Program-made: the position numbers and the translations under genes
Source: a virus
Direction: 5' to 3' (one strand)
Virus record (IMG/VR): IMGVR_UViG_3300045961_000011
Location: 1-37,090 of that record
DNA: 37,090 nt
In this document: positions 7,789-17,099 of the stretch, one piece after another
How positions within the stretch are numbered: position 1 is the first letter of the stretch
Layout: each line of letters starts with the position of its first letter
Notes under the pieces: model-generated
Told to the model about the DNA's origin: nothing
Databases searched by the model: none
What the model saw: the letters and a program-made list of their open reading frames with translations, nothing else

Positions 7789-10700
7789 TTAACCCCTCAA
7801 AAATTTGAGCAATTCATCGTTCACTTCATCCAATTCGCCACGAACTGCACCACCCTGTGCGTAGGGGGTAACAAACATCTGTTGTTGCGAAGGATTGGCA
7901 AAAATGCTGCTCCAGTCATAAATGTACCCAATCTTGGCTGGATCGGCTGCTTTTACAGTAACTTGTTGTCCTCCGACATCCCCGGACTGACCCAGCATCT
8001 GCATCATGGTGTTCAGGTTGCCCAGACGTTGAGTCTTGAGCGCCGCCTGTTCCTGTGCCTGACGGGTGCGTTCGGCTTCTTCGATTGTCCGGCGCTCAAG
8101 GTTGCCGATCTCACCAAAGACGCCCGTGGGTGCCCACTTGGTGCCAGCCGCAGGATCGAACCGGAACGGCTGATTTGGGTCAGGCTTGTAGTCAGGCTGC
8201 TGCGAACGCAGCACGGTCTCGATGGCAGTCTTATCCTTCTGGTCGATTACCCGGTCACCGTTGTAATCCAGATTCGGGTCGTACGCGCCTTGCGTTTGCA
8301 GCAGATTGATGATCGCATCGAGGTCTTGCTGGGTGGCAGGAGTTGCCTTCTGGCCAACGGTCGTTTGCAAGTCGCCAATCTGGGTGCCGAGGCGCTGCTC
8401 GGTTTCGCCAATCTTGGTCGTCAGTGCGGCCTCGGTCTGGCCGATCTTGGTCAGGATGTCTTCGCGGGTGGTGCCCAGTTGCGTGGCCACGTCGTCCACG
8501 GCACGGCCAAGGGCCTCATCCCGGGAGATGCCAGCCTTCTCGTACTGAGCCATCCGGTCGAGGATGTTGGTCTCGACATCACCAATCTTGGTGGTCAGGT
8601 CTCCCTTGACACCCTCGATTTCCTCAGACAGCCCAGTCTTGGTCAGCCCCAGTTCTTTGAGGATGGCCTCCTGCGACTCAGTGATCTTGGTGCCGAGGCT
8701 GGTCTCAACGCCGCTGACTTGCTCCTTCAATGCAGTCTCGGTGGTGCCGATCTGCTTGAGCAGGTCTTCGCGGGTGGTGCCCAGATTCTTAGCCACATCA
8801 TCAATGGCTTTGGACAGCGCCTCATCCCGAGCGATACCCGACTTCTCGTAGTCGGCCATCTTGGTCAGGATGTTGGTCTCAACCTCTCCAACTCTGGTAC
8901 TCAACGCACCGACATCTTTGGACAAGGTGTCAATCGTCTTGGTCAGGTTGGTCTCGGTAGTGTTCAGTCGGGTGAGGATGTCCTCCTTGGTGGTGCCCAA
9001 CTCTGCTGCAACGTCGGCGACTGCCTTCTGCGTGGCTTCATCCCGCGACAACCCAGCCTTCTCGTTGGCAGCGATCTTTTCGAGGATGTTCTTCTCGGTC
9101 GTGGTGATGGCATCGGTCAGGGTGCCGGTCTGCTCGTCCAGTTTGAACCCAAGGTCTTTGACCTGATTGGAGAAGTCCTGCTTCACCACGCTGATGGCGT
9201 CCAGCACTTCCTTACTTGCACCGATGGACAGACTATCCAGTTGCTCCAGCACTGAGTTGTATCGGGCGGTCGGGAGATAGGCTTCGGCCTTACCCGCCAG
9301 ATCAGTTTCGGCGTACTGCCCCATCAATTTCTTGAGGTCGTCGCCGGTAGGCTTCTTCAGCCCCAGTGCCTCATATGCAGCCTTGACCTCACCCTCATCG
9401 ACCATACGAGGATCGACATACTCGCCGATCTTGGTAGCCTGCTCGGCCTCGTTGACCTGCCCGACGAATCGCTTGATTTCGGCATCAGTCGGCTTGTAGC
9501 CCAGATCAGTGAGGTACTTGCGAGCCTCGTCGGTCGTGACCTGCCGGGGGTTCACGTAGTCGGCAACGGCTTTGGTCTGGTCGGCTTCGGCTTTGCTGGT
9601 GACGAACTGACGAATCTCATCCGCCGAGGGGGTATACCCACGGTCAGTGAAGAATGTCTTGGCTTCGTCGTATGTGGTGGCCAGCGGGTCAAACTGCGCC
9701 CGTGCGGCAGCAACCCCAGCGGCTTCGTCTTTCTGCCCGACCAACTTGGCGGCTTCAGCGTCACTGATGGTGTAGCCCTCAGCGCGTGCTGCTGCTTTGA
9801 CTTCTTCGATGTCCAGCACCCGGGGGTCGATGTACTTCTCGACCTCGCCTGCGAGGTTCAGGTTGGACGTTGCACCTGTCAGTGCTTTCACGTCCGCATC
9901 GGAGTATGTGAAGTCGGTGCGTTTGCCCAGTGCGGCCTCGGCCTCGGCGCTGCTGGTGTACGCGGAGTCGTACTTGGTGTTCAGCAGGTTGGCCTGAGTC
10001 ACGCTGTCGGCCACGCCCAGTTTGCTCAACTCAGCCGCAGCCGCCGCAGCGTTCGGCGCGGTGTTGATCGTGTTGGCTACCGTGGGGTTGGCCAGCAAGG
10101 CGTTGGAGATCACGTCGCCAGTGCGGGAAGCGGCGTATGCACCGCCAGCAATCGGGCCACCTGCAATCGTGCCAAAGGCAGCGGCGGCGGTGATGTTCCC
10201 GGCCACATCGCGGCTTGGGTCGAGTTTGTAGAGTTGGCCTTCGAGGAACGCCTGAATCACGGCTTCTTCGCCACCTTCGGTCACGCCCTCTTTGATGGCA
10301 ATCTTGGAGCCAGTTTTGGCAAAGTCGCCCAGTGCTTGGAACGCATCGCCCAGCCCGGTGCCGGTCTTGTTGAGGATCGCCTTCTCCAGCGCCGCGCCGC
10401 CAATACCCATGGACACAGCCGTGGTGGCGGCAGCAACCAGCGCACTGCGCTGTGCGATGTCAAGGGCGATCTTGTCAGCATCGACGGCAGACTTCCCGGC
10501 TTTGATAGCCGAGCGGTAGGCTTCGTCGTACGCGCTCTTGGCAGAGCCACCAGCAGACTCCACGATGTCTGTGGCAATCGCAGCGGTCATACCGGCAGCA
10601 GTGCTCATCTTGGCAGCAACAGCCTCACCGTACTTGAGCGCCAGCGTGGCACCCTTGGCTCCGGTCGCGGCAACACCGCCGATCAGCAGCGGGGCAACCT

Positions 10701-12957
10701 CTTGGATACCCTCGACACCGACGTACTCGGCCAGAAACTCCAGCGGCGCAGACTTGAATGCGCCGTAGATGGCCTTGAGCGTACCGCCCACGCCCTTGGC
10801 GTCACCGATCATCGACTGCATGTTCTTGATTGCGGCTTGGTACTCGGCGGTGTTTCCGGCCTTACCGATGCCTTGCAGCGCATCAGCAAACTTACCCAGT
10901 GCAGTGTTCTTCGGGGCGTACCCTGCCAGCGTGGAGATGCCGTTGATGGATTCAAGGAATCCGCCACCAGCCTTGATCACGTTGGCCGCAGTGTTGATGA
11001 TGGTCGAGTTGCCAGTGCTCTTGGCCCACTCCACCGTCGCCTTGGCGGCGTTGATGATGGACGAGCCGAACGTGGTGTCGGTCTCGGGGTCTTGTTCCGC
11101 AGCAACCAGCAACTTCTCAGCGTCCGTCAGCGTACGTGCCCGCACAATCGTCGGGGGTAGCGACGACACCAATTGCCCACTGACCGGATCGAACCGGGTG
11201 GTGCCTTGGCCAACGTCCTTGTAGACCCAGACCTGTTGCCCGTCGCGGGTAGTATCCGACGACGCAAGGCCGCGATTGACTTCATCGGTCGTGGCAAAAC
11301 GGAACCCGTCGAGCATCTTGTACGCACTGCTGGGTGGCTCTCGCCATGCGCCATACACCGTGTCGGTGTTGAGTTGGTACCCGTTACGTGCGGAGACCGG
11401 CATCAGCCTGTCGGCACCGCCAGCATCTTGGACGAGTTTGGCTCCCGTCACGCCGTTCAATGCACCGACGTTCTTGCCGTAGGTGTCATCGAGTTTTTTC
11501 GTGATGAGCGCAACGTCCGCCGATGCGAGTTGATTGACCGACACGCCTTTGGCCGTAGCAACCTCTTGGAGGATACGGTTCTTCTCGGCGGCGACGTATG
11601 GCTCCACTGCCTTGTTGTTGGTCGCCAAGCCTGCGTTCATGCCGGTGGACAGGTAGTGCTCATACACATCTGCATCGGCAGCGAGGTTGTTGATCGAACG
11701 GTATTCAGCAGCGTTGAAGTTAGGGTCAAGCGCTGTGACGAACGACTTGTTGGAGTTGTCCGTGAACGTGCCTACGTTCTTGCCGAGCGCAGACGATGCG
11801 GTCTCCAACGCCTTGGATGCGTCGTTGTACTTTGTCTCCAGATCAGGGAACACTTTCTTGAGTTCGTCGATCTTGGCTTTGTAGGTGTCGAGGTTGCCTT
11901 TGTTGTCTTCCCAGTACTTGTTGTACTTGGTGACGTAATCATCCGCAGCCTTGGCAGCGGCATTGACATTCTCGACGTAGGCATTCGCACCTTCGATGTC
12001 GCCGGAATCGGCCTTGGCCTGCCAGATAGCCTTCTTGTCGTTGTAGTCCTTGACCAACTTCTCGTGCTCAGACCCCATGGCCTTCACGTTGTTGGCCACC
12101 TCGTTGTACTTCTCGACGTAGTAGTTCTGCGAGTCATAGTTGGCTTTGAGGTTGGCCTGCGCGTCTTTGGCAACGGTGTACTTGCCTTGCGCGGCGGCAA
12201 GGTCTTTGTTCAACTGCTCTCGGGCGATGCCGTCAAACAGATTCTTGGCAAGGATGTCCGCAGACGTGTTGATCAGCGCACGCTGGGCCGCATCCCCGAC
12301 GTTCTTACCCTGCAAGGCAGCAGTAAGCGCCCCGGACAAAGTGCCCGTTACGAGTTGAACTGCGTCTTTGTTCTTGGCGTCTGCAATCACCGTGGATGAC
12401 CCCGGGATCGAACCGATGGCCTTGTCAAGAATGCCGGTAGATGTAATGAGTGACTGCGCAATTGCAGCAGGAATATCCCCGCCCGTCACTGCGGTGCGAG
12501 CAGTAGCCGTCACCGCTGCCTGTACAGGTTTTGGTAGGCCACTGAACCCCGGGATGTTTCCGAGCACTGCACCTGCGGATGCGCTGAGGCCAGCAAGGGC
12601 CCCCTTCTCAATGTCCTCTCCGCGAACGACGGATTGGGCAATACCTGAGGCGACGTTACCTGCAATCGTACCGGCCAATGCGCTACCCGTAGCGGAGGCG
12701 ACGGACGAACCTACAAGGTCACCCGCATAGCCCCCCACATAAGTGGCAACTCCACCTATGACCGCCGACTTTAGAACATCTGAGACGCTACCCCCCTGCG
12801 CCGCAGTGAGTGTGCCTGCGATGACCCCGGTACCGATGGCGGTGGCGGCAATGCCTGAAACGGTTGCGCCTACCAGTGTGGCAGCAACTGCCGTACCGAT
12901 TGTGGCAGCAACCCCAGTCGCCGCAGCGCCGACAAGAATGATTGGTACTGCGGGCAT
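7789..12957 (-). CDS. Giant multi-repeat internal virion protein with Gly/Ala hydrophobic domains and EF-hand/dockerin-like loop (1722 aa)
   Basis: I chose the ATG at 12957, with GGAG seven bases upstream and directly after the previous stop; the longer open frame would overlap that gene. Domains in order: a glycine-zipper hydrophobic N-terminus (about 1-130); helical coiled coil (about 270-400); a segment like DPNFNAAEYRSINNLA...YEHYLSTG (about 405-450); a second Ala/Gly hydrophobic region with an EGVTE helix at 890-894 (about 800-950); about five ~44-residue repeats (about 1000-1225); three long coiled-coil repeats (1285-1511); an EF-hand-like loop D1564-N1566-D1568-V1570-D1572-D1575; and a C-terminus with YAQGGAV. 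Hydrophobic and fibrous segments in such a large protein, placed after the nozzle gene, suggest an ejected channel-forming protein. That role is inference. Confidence 0.8.
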   Translation of the reverse strand: MPAVPIILVGAAATGVAATIGTAVAATLVGATVSGIAATAIGTGVIAGTLTAAQGGSVSDVLKSAVIGGVATYVGGYAGDLVGSSVASATGSALAGTIAGNVASGIAQSVVRGEDIEKGALAGLSASAGAVLGNIPGFSGLPKPVQAAVTATARTAVTGGDIPAAIAQSLITSTGILDKAIGSIPGSSTVIADAKNKDAVQLVTGTLSGALTAALQGKNVGDAAQRALINTSADILAKNLFDGIAREQLNKDLAAAQGKYTVAKDAQANLKANYDSQNYYVEKYNEVANNVKAMGSEHEKLVKDYNDKKAIWQAKADSGDIEGANAYVENVNAAAKAADDYVTKYNKYWEDNKGNLDTYKAKIDELKKVFPDLETKYNDASKALETASSALGKNVGTFTDNSNKSFVTALDPNFNAAEYRSINNLAADADVYEHYLSTGMNAGLATNNKAVEPYVAAEKNRILQEVATAKGVSVNQLASADVALITKKLDDTYGKNVGALNGVTGAKLVQDAGGADRLMPVSARNGYQLNTDTVYGAWREPPSSAYKMLDGFRFATTDEVNRGLASSDTTRDGQQVWVYKDVGQGTTRFDPVSGQLVSSLPPTIVRARTLTDAEKLLVAAEQDPETDTTFGSSIINAAKATVEWAKSTGNSTIINTAANVIKAGGGFLESINGISTLAGYAPKNTALGKFADALQGIGKAGNTAEYQAAIKNMQSMIGDAKGVGGTLKAIYGAFKSAPLEFLAEYVGVEGIQEVAPLLIGGVAATGAKGATLALKYGEAVAAKMSTAAGMTAAIATDIVESAGGSAKSAYDEAYRSAIKAGKSAVDADKIALDIAQRSALVAAATTAVSMGIGGAALEKAILNKTGTGLGDAFQALGDFAKTGSKIAIKEGVTEGGEEAVIQAFLEGQLYKLDPSRDVAGNITAAAAFGTIAGGPIAGGAYAASRTGDVISNALLANPTVANTINTAPNAAAAAAELSKLGVADSVTQANLLNTKYDSAYTSSAEAEAALGKRTDFTYSDADVKALTGATSNLNLAGEVEKYIDPRVLDIEEVKAAARAEGYTISDAEAAKLVGQKDEAAGVAAARAQFDPLATTYDEAKTFFTDRGYTPSADEIRQFVTSKAEADQTKAVADYVNPRQVTTDEARKYLTDLGYKPTDAEIKRFVGQVNEAEQATKIGEYVDPRMVDEGEVKAAYEALGLKKPTGDDLKKLMGQYAETDLAGKAEAYLPTARYNSVLEQLDSLSIGASKEVLDAISVVKQDFSNQVKDLGFKLDEQTGTLTDAITTTEKNILEKIAANEKAGLSRDEATQKAVADVAAELGTTKEDILTRLNTTETNLTKTIDTLSKDVGALSTRVGEVETNILTKMADYEKSGIARDEALSKAIDDVAKNLGTTREDLLKQIGTTETALKEQVSGVETSLGTKITESQEAILKELGLTKTGLSEEIEGVKGDLTTKIGDVETNILDRMAQYEKAGISRDEALGRAVDDVATQLGTTREDILTKIGQTEAALTTKIGETEQRLGTQIGDLQTTVGQKATPATQQDLDAIINLLQTQGAYDPNLDYNGDRVIDQKDKTAIETVLRSQQPDYKPDPNQPFRFDPAAGTKWAPTGVFGEIGNLERRTIEEAERTRQAQEQAALKTQRLGNLNTMMQMLGQSGDVGGQQVTVKAADPAKIGYIYDWSSIFANPSQQQMFVTPYAQGGAVRGELDEVNDELLKFLRG
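8425..9105 (-). repeat. Three long coiled-coil repeats inside the 1722-aa protein
   Basis: Three copies of a roughly 52-residue unit are visible, read on the minus strand at about 9105-8950, 8886-8735 and 8577-8425. Each has the shape VETNILxxMAxYEKAGISRD, then EALxxAVDDVAxxLGTTRED, then ILxxIGTTEtaL. Linkers between copies are heptad-like (TKIGxTExxL). The bases are also similar between copies, for example the LGTTRED codons, so they arose by duplication. Confidence 0.75.
9285..9960 (-). repeat. Tandem ~44-residue helical repeats inside the 1722-aa protein
   Basis: About five diverged units occur at residues ~1000-1225. The shared core is a Y-[IV]-[DN]-P-R turn, a helix of the form DEAKxYLTDLGY, and a second helix of the form TDAEIKRFVGQ. 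The last three copies are clearest, with cores YVNPRQV, YVDPRMV and the GYKPTDAE or KKPTGDD turns. Confidence 0.65.
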
Positions 12958-12958
12958 C

Positions 12959-13399
12959 TCACAACTCCAAGTAGTATGCGGTGTAAGTTTTGCCGTCTTC
13001 GGGCAACACCACCTGTCGTTTCTGGAACGGGAGACGCGAGCGTTTGGCCACCATCTCGTAGCGGTCGTCGTCGGCGTAGGTGTACGCCACTCGGACACCA
13101 ATGCCCTTGAGGTAGTTGGCCAGCATCACGAAGTTCTTGGCCAGCGAAGAAACGGTCTCATCGACCGCCATCGTGTGCACCTCGACCATCCGCTTGCCTT
13201 TGACCAACACAAGGAACAGGGTATTCCCTAAGTGCACCATGCGAATGCCATCTTGCTTCACAAGATTGGCCAAGCCGTTGAGCATTCGGTTGGTTTGCTC
13301 CTCATCGCCGCCCGTCTGTTGACGAAAGTACTCCGTGGCGATGCGCATGATCTCCTTGCCTTCGTCCTCTGACACTGCGTACTTATCTTTATCAGCCAT
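12959..13399 (-). CDS. Small virion-region protein, possibly GNAT-like (146 aa)
   Basis: The ATG at 13399 is supported by AAGGAG six bases upstream; an upstream start seven codons earlier lacks this. The sequence begins MADKDKYAVSEDEGKEIMRI and has a predicted alpha/beta pattern. The C-terminal half (NFVMLANYLKGIGVRVAYTY, then AKRSRLPF) resembles the second half of some phage GNAT-like proteins, in which a helix, a strand and a DDDRYEMVAKR-type helix follow each other. I cannot identify an acetyl-CoA pyrophosphate loop, so enzymatic activity is doubtful. It lies directly before the giant 1722-aa gene, with one base between stop and start. It may be an assembly or internal protein. Confidence 0.7.
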   Translation of the reverse strand: MADKDKYAVSEDEGKEIMRIATEYFRQQTGGDEEQTNRMLNGLANLVKQDGIRMVHLGNTLFLVLVKGKRMVEVHTMAVDETVSSLAKNFVMLANYLKGIGVRVAYTYADDDRYEMVAKRSRLPFQKRQVVLPEDGKTYTAYYLEL

Positions 13400-13468
13400 T
13401 GTGTTCTCCTTACACCGCACTCACAAACGTAAGTGTAGCGACAAGCCTCAGTTGCGTACAGGATGACA

Positions 13469-14119
13469 TCATGGCAGGCGCGAGATAAATGTGGCCGTCA
13501 GGATGACTGCCGGGATGGCGGGGCGCGTAGGGCTTGTACCTGCGGCGTAATGCTCAAGAAACACATCCGCCCCGCTCGACCACCATGCGATTGCCAAGTA
13601 TTTCGTGTCTGGGTCAGTCACAGTGAAGATGCCCGATACCGCAGCAACCACGTGTGACCAATCCGAAAGACTCTTGCGTGCTGGGATGTCATACCGAGTG
13701 TTGCTCAACGGGTAGTTGTCCCCGCTGTCTTTGGCCCACACCTCAATGGTCTGCGCCGCGTTACCCCGGTTGGTGAACTGGAGGCTGAACGCTACAAAAT
13801 ACTGCCCGGGTTCTTCAAACCAGATTTCATGGTTGTTTCGCACCTCGATACCTTGCGTGATGACCGTGGTGTCGTAGGTGACCAAGTTCTCTGACGTGAT
13901 GCCCGCACTGGCCTGATCTGCATCGCTCATGAACATGGCATGCGGAGTCTGCAAATTGGCCGCACCGTTGACCCCAATCAGGGTGTTGTGCGACTCAGTG
14001 AAGCGGTTGTAGAACAGCCGCTGGACGTTGTTGAGTTGGTCTTGGTACGGGCGGTCGTAGACTTCCCGCGCCTGCGGGAGGGCAGGAGGTGCAATCTTTT
14101 GGATCAGTGGTGCACTCAT
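13469..14119 (-). CDS. Virion structural protein, probable jelly-roll fold (216 aa)
   Basis: The N-terminal ~50 residues (YDRPYQDQLNNVQRLFYNRF) match a segment common to podovirus-type virion proteins that binds or trimerises. The remaining ~150 residues form alternating beta strands (IWFEEPGQYFVAFSLQFTNR, IEVWAKDSG, AIAWWSSGADVFLEHYAA) typical of a TNF/C1q-like or other jelly-roll fold. The start overlaps the nozzle gene stop as ATGA, so the two are probably co-translated. A 69-base gap follows before the next gene. It could be a small spike or fibre head attached to the nozzle. That is inferred from fold and position only. Confidence 0.72.
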   Translation of the reverse strand: MSAPLIQKIAPPALPQAREVYDRPYQDQLNNVQRLFYNRFTESHNTLIGVNGAANLQTPHAMFMSDADQASAGITSENLVTYDTTVITQGIEVRNNHEIWFEEPGQYFVAFSLQFTNRGNAAQTIEVWAKDSGDNYPLSNTRYDIPARKSLSDWSHVVAAVSGIFTVTDPDTKYLAIAWWSSGADVFLEHYAAGTSPTRPAIPAVILTATFISRLP

Positions 14120-16221
14120 CGACGACCATCCGCACGCATGTCAATTCGGGGCGAACCCAACTGCCACGTCACACCCAAATCGACGGACTCGACTTTCATG
14201 GCCATCTGACGCCCACGGATGCGGGTGAAAATCTGGCCAGTGAATTGCTCGACCGGCAGCACGGCAGTGCGCGTGACGTTGGCAAAACTCTGATTGGCCA
14301 CCGAGTGGTTGGCGTTCGTCGCGGTGTTCACCGAGTACCCGGAGCCCGAGTTCTTCAAGGGCAGCAGGTACATCGTCGCCGTCGGGGCGGCATTCGTGGA
14401 GTTGGCGAACGTGATGTCAGGCAGCACGCGCCAGACGAACATGAAGTTGTGGCCGTCGTCGAGGTCGAATTCCGAAGACGTGATGGACGCAGCAATCGGC
14501 GCAGGAGTGCCGTTCATGTTGTCGTCCAGACCTTCCTCGTGGTTCACGAGGTTGTTCACGTACGTCGCAGCCAGCGGATAGTTGCGCAGGCCCGAGTCCA
14601 GCCATGCGGTACGGGCCATGGTGCCGTAGTACCAGATGTCTTCCAAGTAGTTGTAGACCACGTACTTGTCCACCGTGGTGGAGTTGGCCGAGCAGTAGAA
14701 CCACCAGATTTCGTGGAAGCCCTCGTTCGTGCCAGCGAACACTTGCTCGTACTGCGCAGTGTTCAAGTCCTCAAAGATGTAACGGCGCAGATCGCAACGC
14801 AGCGCCTGTGTGCGGCCATCGTACTTGTAGAACTTGTCCTTGCCCATCCAATACGACACACCGTTGGCATACGCCACGGCGTTCTGACCCACGAGTGAGA
14901 TGTTGTCGCCCACCAACTGCGCACCCCACACAATCGGTGCACCCACGTACTGAAGCGAGTACAGGGCCGCATCAGACCACACCAGAATTTCCTGACGGGA
15001 CTGCACAGCAGTGATGATCTCAGAGCCCCGCGATAGGCGCAAGAAGCCCGCTTGGTTGGTCGAGGCAGGTGTCCAGTTGTATGGGTCTTCCTGATCGCAC
15101 CAGCGGATCAGCATGGGGTCGAACGTGGCCGAGCCGTAGTCGTTGCAGCCGAAGGCAAACACAAAGCGGTTGATGTCCGAGATCAGCAGGTAGTTCTGCT
15201 GTGTCGGCACGTCCGTGGCCCCACCGAAATCGCTCAGAAGGTACGCGTTGGACGAGATGCGGCAAGTGCCGGTGGCAGCGACCGTGACCTCAATCAGCGC
15301 CCCGCCCGGCGTAGCCGAGATGTTGAACGATGTACCCAAGGGGTTGCGCACGTAGTAAATCTGCCCGGCAGTGATACCGGCAGGCATCGTGGCCCCAGAC
15401 TCAGGGAAGAACCGCAGGGGCGTGCCTTCAGCGTATTCGGCGGCGGTCGTGATGACGGTGGGGTTGGCCACCGTGGCAGAGAACGTGTTGGGACTGAATC
15501 CCGAGGACGCATCCCAGTAGTAGATGCCGCCACCGCGAGGGCCGAAGATCAGGTCTTCGCCAAAGTTGCCTTGGCTCCACAGACGGATCGCGTCGGTGGA
15601 CGGCTGACCGATACCCCACGTGCCAGAACCCCAAGGGCCTGCACCCCACCCGACCAGCGGCACGACGAACGCCGGGCCCACGTTGATCTGGTAGACAGCC
15701 TGTACGGTACCCCCGAGGCCAGACCCGCTGGCGTTGGCGTTGGAGCCCACGTCGATGGTGTACTTGTTGGTGTCGGAGATCGTGATCTGGTACTGGCCGT
15801 AGATCGTCACCCCGTTGATGGTCACCGCAGGGTAGAACGTCACGAAGTCGCCGTCGATGTAGCCACCGTTGGCGTCGGTCACCTCAACAGTCGGAGAGCC
15901 GTTGAATGTCTCGAACGGATTGGTCAGCGTGACGTGATCGCGGTAAGGCGTGATGTCGTTGTACGCACCGCCCGACTCAAGGTAGAACTTGAGGTTGGTG
16001 CCCACGCCGATGAGGTTGATGGAGCCCAGCGTGACCCAGTTCCACAACGACCGGCAGACACCCAGAAACGTGGTGCCCGAGATGCGCTGCCAACCGCCGA
16101 TCTTCTCAGGCGTGCCTTGACGAAAGCGAATCTTGTCGCAGTCAAACCAGCCTCCCTCATTGGTATATCGGGTGTTCTCGCGGTTGACCCCGGGCTTGAG
16201 GGCTATCTTTTTCAGTGGCAT
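14116..16221 (-). CDS. Tail nozzle / P22 gp10-like DNA stabilisation protein (701 aa)
   Basis: The 701-residue protein is beta-rich with many Trp and Gly residues. It starts MPLKKIALKPGVNRENTRYT, the opening of podovirus tail-hub proteins, followed by WFDCDKIRFRQGTPEKIGGW. Repeated blade-like segments such as RFVFAFGCNDYGSATFDPML, IRWCDQEDPYNWTPA and EILVWSDAALYSLQYVG suggest a beta-propeller, as in P22 gp10 and T7 gp12. The protein likely forms the distal nozzle of a short tail, below the adaptor proteins. The start overlaps the end of the endolysin region (stop at 16223), with GGTGACCTGAG before the ATG. The length fits the family. I rate the nozzle call as likely and the exact homology as inferred. 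Confidence 0.75.
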   Translation of the reverse strand: MPLKKIALKPGVNRENTRYTNEGGWFDCDKIRFRQGTPEKIGGWQRISGTTFLGVCRSLWNWVTLGSINLIGVGTNLKFYLESGGAYNDITPYRDHVTLTNPFETFNGSPTVEVTDANGGYIDGDFVTFYPAVTINGVTIYGQYQITISDTNKYTIDVGSNANASGSGLGGTVQAVYQINVGPAFVVPLVGWGAGPWGSGTWGIGQPSTDAIRLWSQGNFGEDLIFGPRGGGIYYWDASSGFSPNTFSATVANPTVITTAAEYAEGTPLRFFPESGATMPAGITAGQIYYVRNPLGTSFNISATPGGALIEVTVAATGTCRISSNAYLLSDFGGATDVPTQQNYLLISDINRFVFAFGCNDYGSATFDPMLIRWCDQEDPYNWTPASTNQAGFLRLSRGSEIITAVQSRQEILVWSDAALYSLQYVGAPIVWGAQLVGDNISLVGQNAVAYANGVSYWMGKDKFYKYDGRTQALRCDLRRYIFEDLNTAQYEQVFAGTNEGFHEIWWFYCSANSTTVDKYVVYNYLEDIWYYGTMARTAWLDSGLRNYPLAATYVNNLVNHEEGLDDNMNGTPAPIAASITSSEFDLDDGHNFMFVWRVLPDITFANSTNAAPTATMYLLPLKNSGSGYSVNTATNANHSVANQSFANVTRTAVLPVEQFTGQIFTRIRGRQMAMKVESVDLGVTWQLGSPRIDMRADGRR

Positions 16222-16222
16222 C

Positions 16223-16588
16223 TCAGGTCACCCTTACCCATTCAGGTTTGCCGATGCCTCGGCTGAAGTGCGGCGTGTCCACCAACTTCCTACCGTTGCC
16301 ACCCCACGAATTCAGGGGGTGCAGCGACTCCCAGTACGCGCCCAACGGTGCCAGCACCGCCTTGTCGTAGACCAACTTACCCTCTTTGAAGAAGTTGAAG
16401 TCCACGGCCATGCGCTTGAGGTGCAGTGAGTTCATGGTCTGGCTGCGGCCAGTCTTGACGTACAACTCCTGCTGCTCGGGTGTGCGATACAACTCGCCTG
16501 CGGTCAAGGTAAACCCAAGACTTGTGGCGTGCTGCACCAACTTGCACATGTCCAACAGAAACGCGGCTTGTTCGGTGACCATGCTCAT
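16223..16588 (-). CDS. M15-family peptidoglycan endopeptidase (endolysin)
   Basis: This 121-residue protein has the zinc-peptidase signature of the M15 (VanY-like, L-alanyl-D-glutamate endopeptidase) family. S54-L-H56 and D63 lie in SLHLKRMAVDFN, and the second site DTPHFSR carries the probable catalytic D104 and the third zinc ligand H107. The N-terminal GELYRTPEQQELYVKTGRS is the usual substrate-side helix. There is no signal peptide, so release to the periplasm needs a holin; the 3TM holin-like gene lies immediately upstream and overlaps by ATGA. Single-domain length is normal for phages of Gram-negative hosts. It cleaves the peptide stem of peptidoglycan at lysis. Confidence 0.9.
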   Translation of the reverse strand: MSMVTEQAAFLLDMCKLVQHATSLGFTLTAGELYRTPEQQELYVKTGRSQTMNSLHLKRMAVDFNFFKEGKLVYDKAVLAPLGAYWESLHPLNSWGGNGRKLVDTPHFSRGIGKPEWVRVT

Positions 16589-17097
16589 TTGCTACCCCCC
16601 TTGCGCATTTCCATGACCTTCTCGACCGTGCGACCACCGAAGTAGGCCGTCATCACGAGCATGCCCCACTGGCCCAGCAGGGAGACGTACGCTTCCTGCA
16701 CCTGAATGCCTGCGGCGCTCAGGCCAGCAAAGACCAGATAGGCGGTCAGGATGTAGATGAGCGTCATCGGGCGAATGTTCTTGGAGAGCGTCGAGTCCGA
16801 TGACATGTCGGCCTTCCAGCGGTCGGAGACATTGTTGTCTTCGTTCGCGGCGGCTTGTAGCATCATGTTCAACTCGTCGATGCCGAGTTTCTTCTCCTCG
16901 ATGCGCAGTCGCAGGAGTTCTTCCTCGTGATCCATCTCGTACTGGCGCAGGCGCACAGTGTCTTCGGCAGACAGCGGTTGGTCGAGTTTGACGCCGGTCT
17001 TTTCCTCAACCCAATCCTTGCCCTTGGCGAGAACGGCGTTGCCGATGAGGGAGAGCCCTTGACTGAGCAGGGGTGCGAGTAACGCAGGAATCGGCAT
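16585..17097 (-). CDS. Holin-like membrane protein (3TM holin type, 170 aa)
   Basis: I chose the ATG at 17097, because AAGGAG lies five bases upstream; the GTG two codons earlier would touch the Shine-Dalgarno. The N-terminus has a hydrophobic helix (ALLAPLLSQGLSLIGNAVLA). A long charged helix spans about residues 35-100. Two membrane segments follow: MTLIYILTAYLVFAGLSAAG and the YVSLLGQWGMLVMTAYFGG region, with a basic C-terminal end. This matches the 3TM holin family of phages and gene transfer agents. It overlaps the endopeptidase start by four bases, a classic lysis cassette. It would permeabilise the inner membrane to let the endolysin out. Fairly sure. Confidence 0.82.
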   Translation of the reverse strand: MPIPALLAPLLSQGLSLIGNAVLAKGKDWVEEKTGVKLDQPLSAEDTVRLRQYEMDHEEELLRLRIEEKKLGIDELNMMLQAAANEDNNVSDRWKADMSSDSTLSKNIRPMTLIYILTAYLVFAGLSAAGIQVQEAYVSLLGQWGMLVMTAYFGGRTVEKVMEMRKGGSK

Positions 17098-17099
17098 GG

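Noticed and set aside
12959-13399. Calling this gene an acetyltransferase
   Set aside because: Only the C-terminal half is reminiscent of GNAT proteins and no acetyl-CoA loop is visible; kept as a low-weight alternative.
13400-13468. Gap between the jelly-roll gene and the 146-aa gene as a terminator or small RNA
   Set aside because: Only a weak four-base stem (CACT/AGTG) is visible and there is no T-run.
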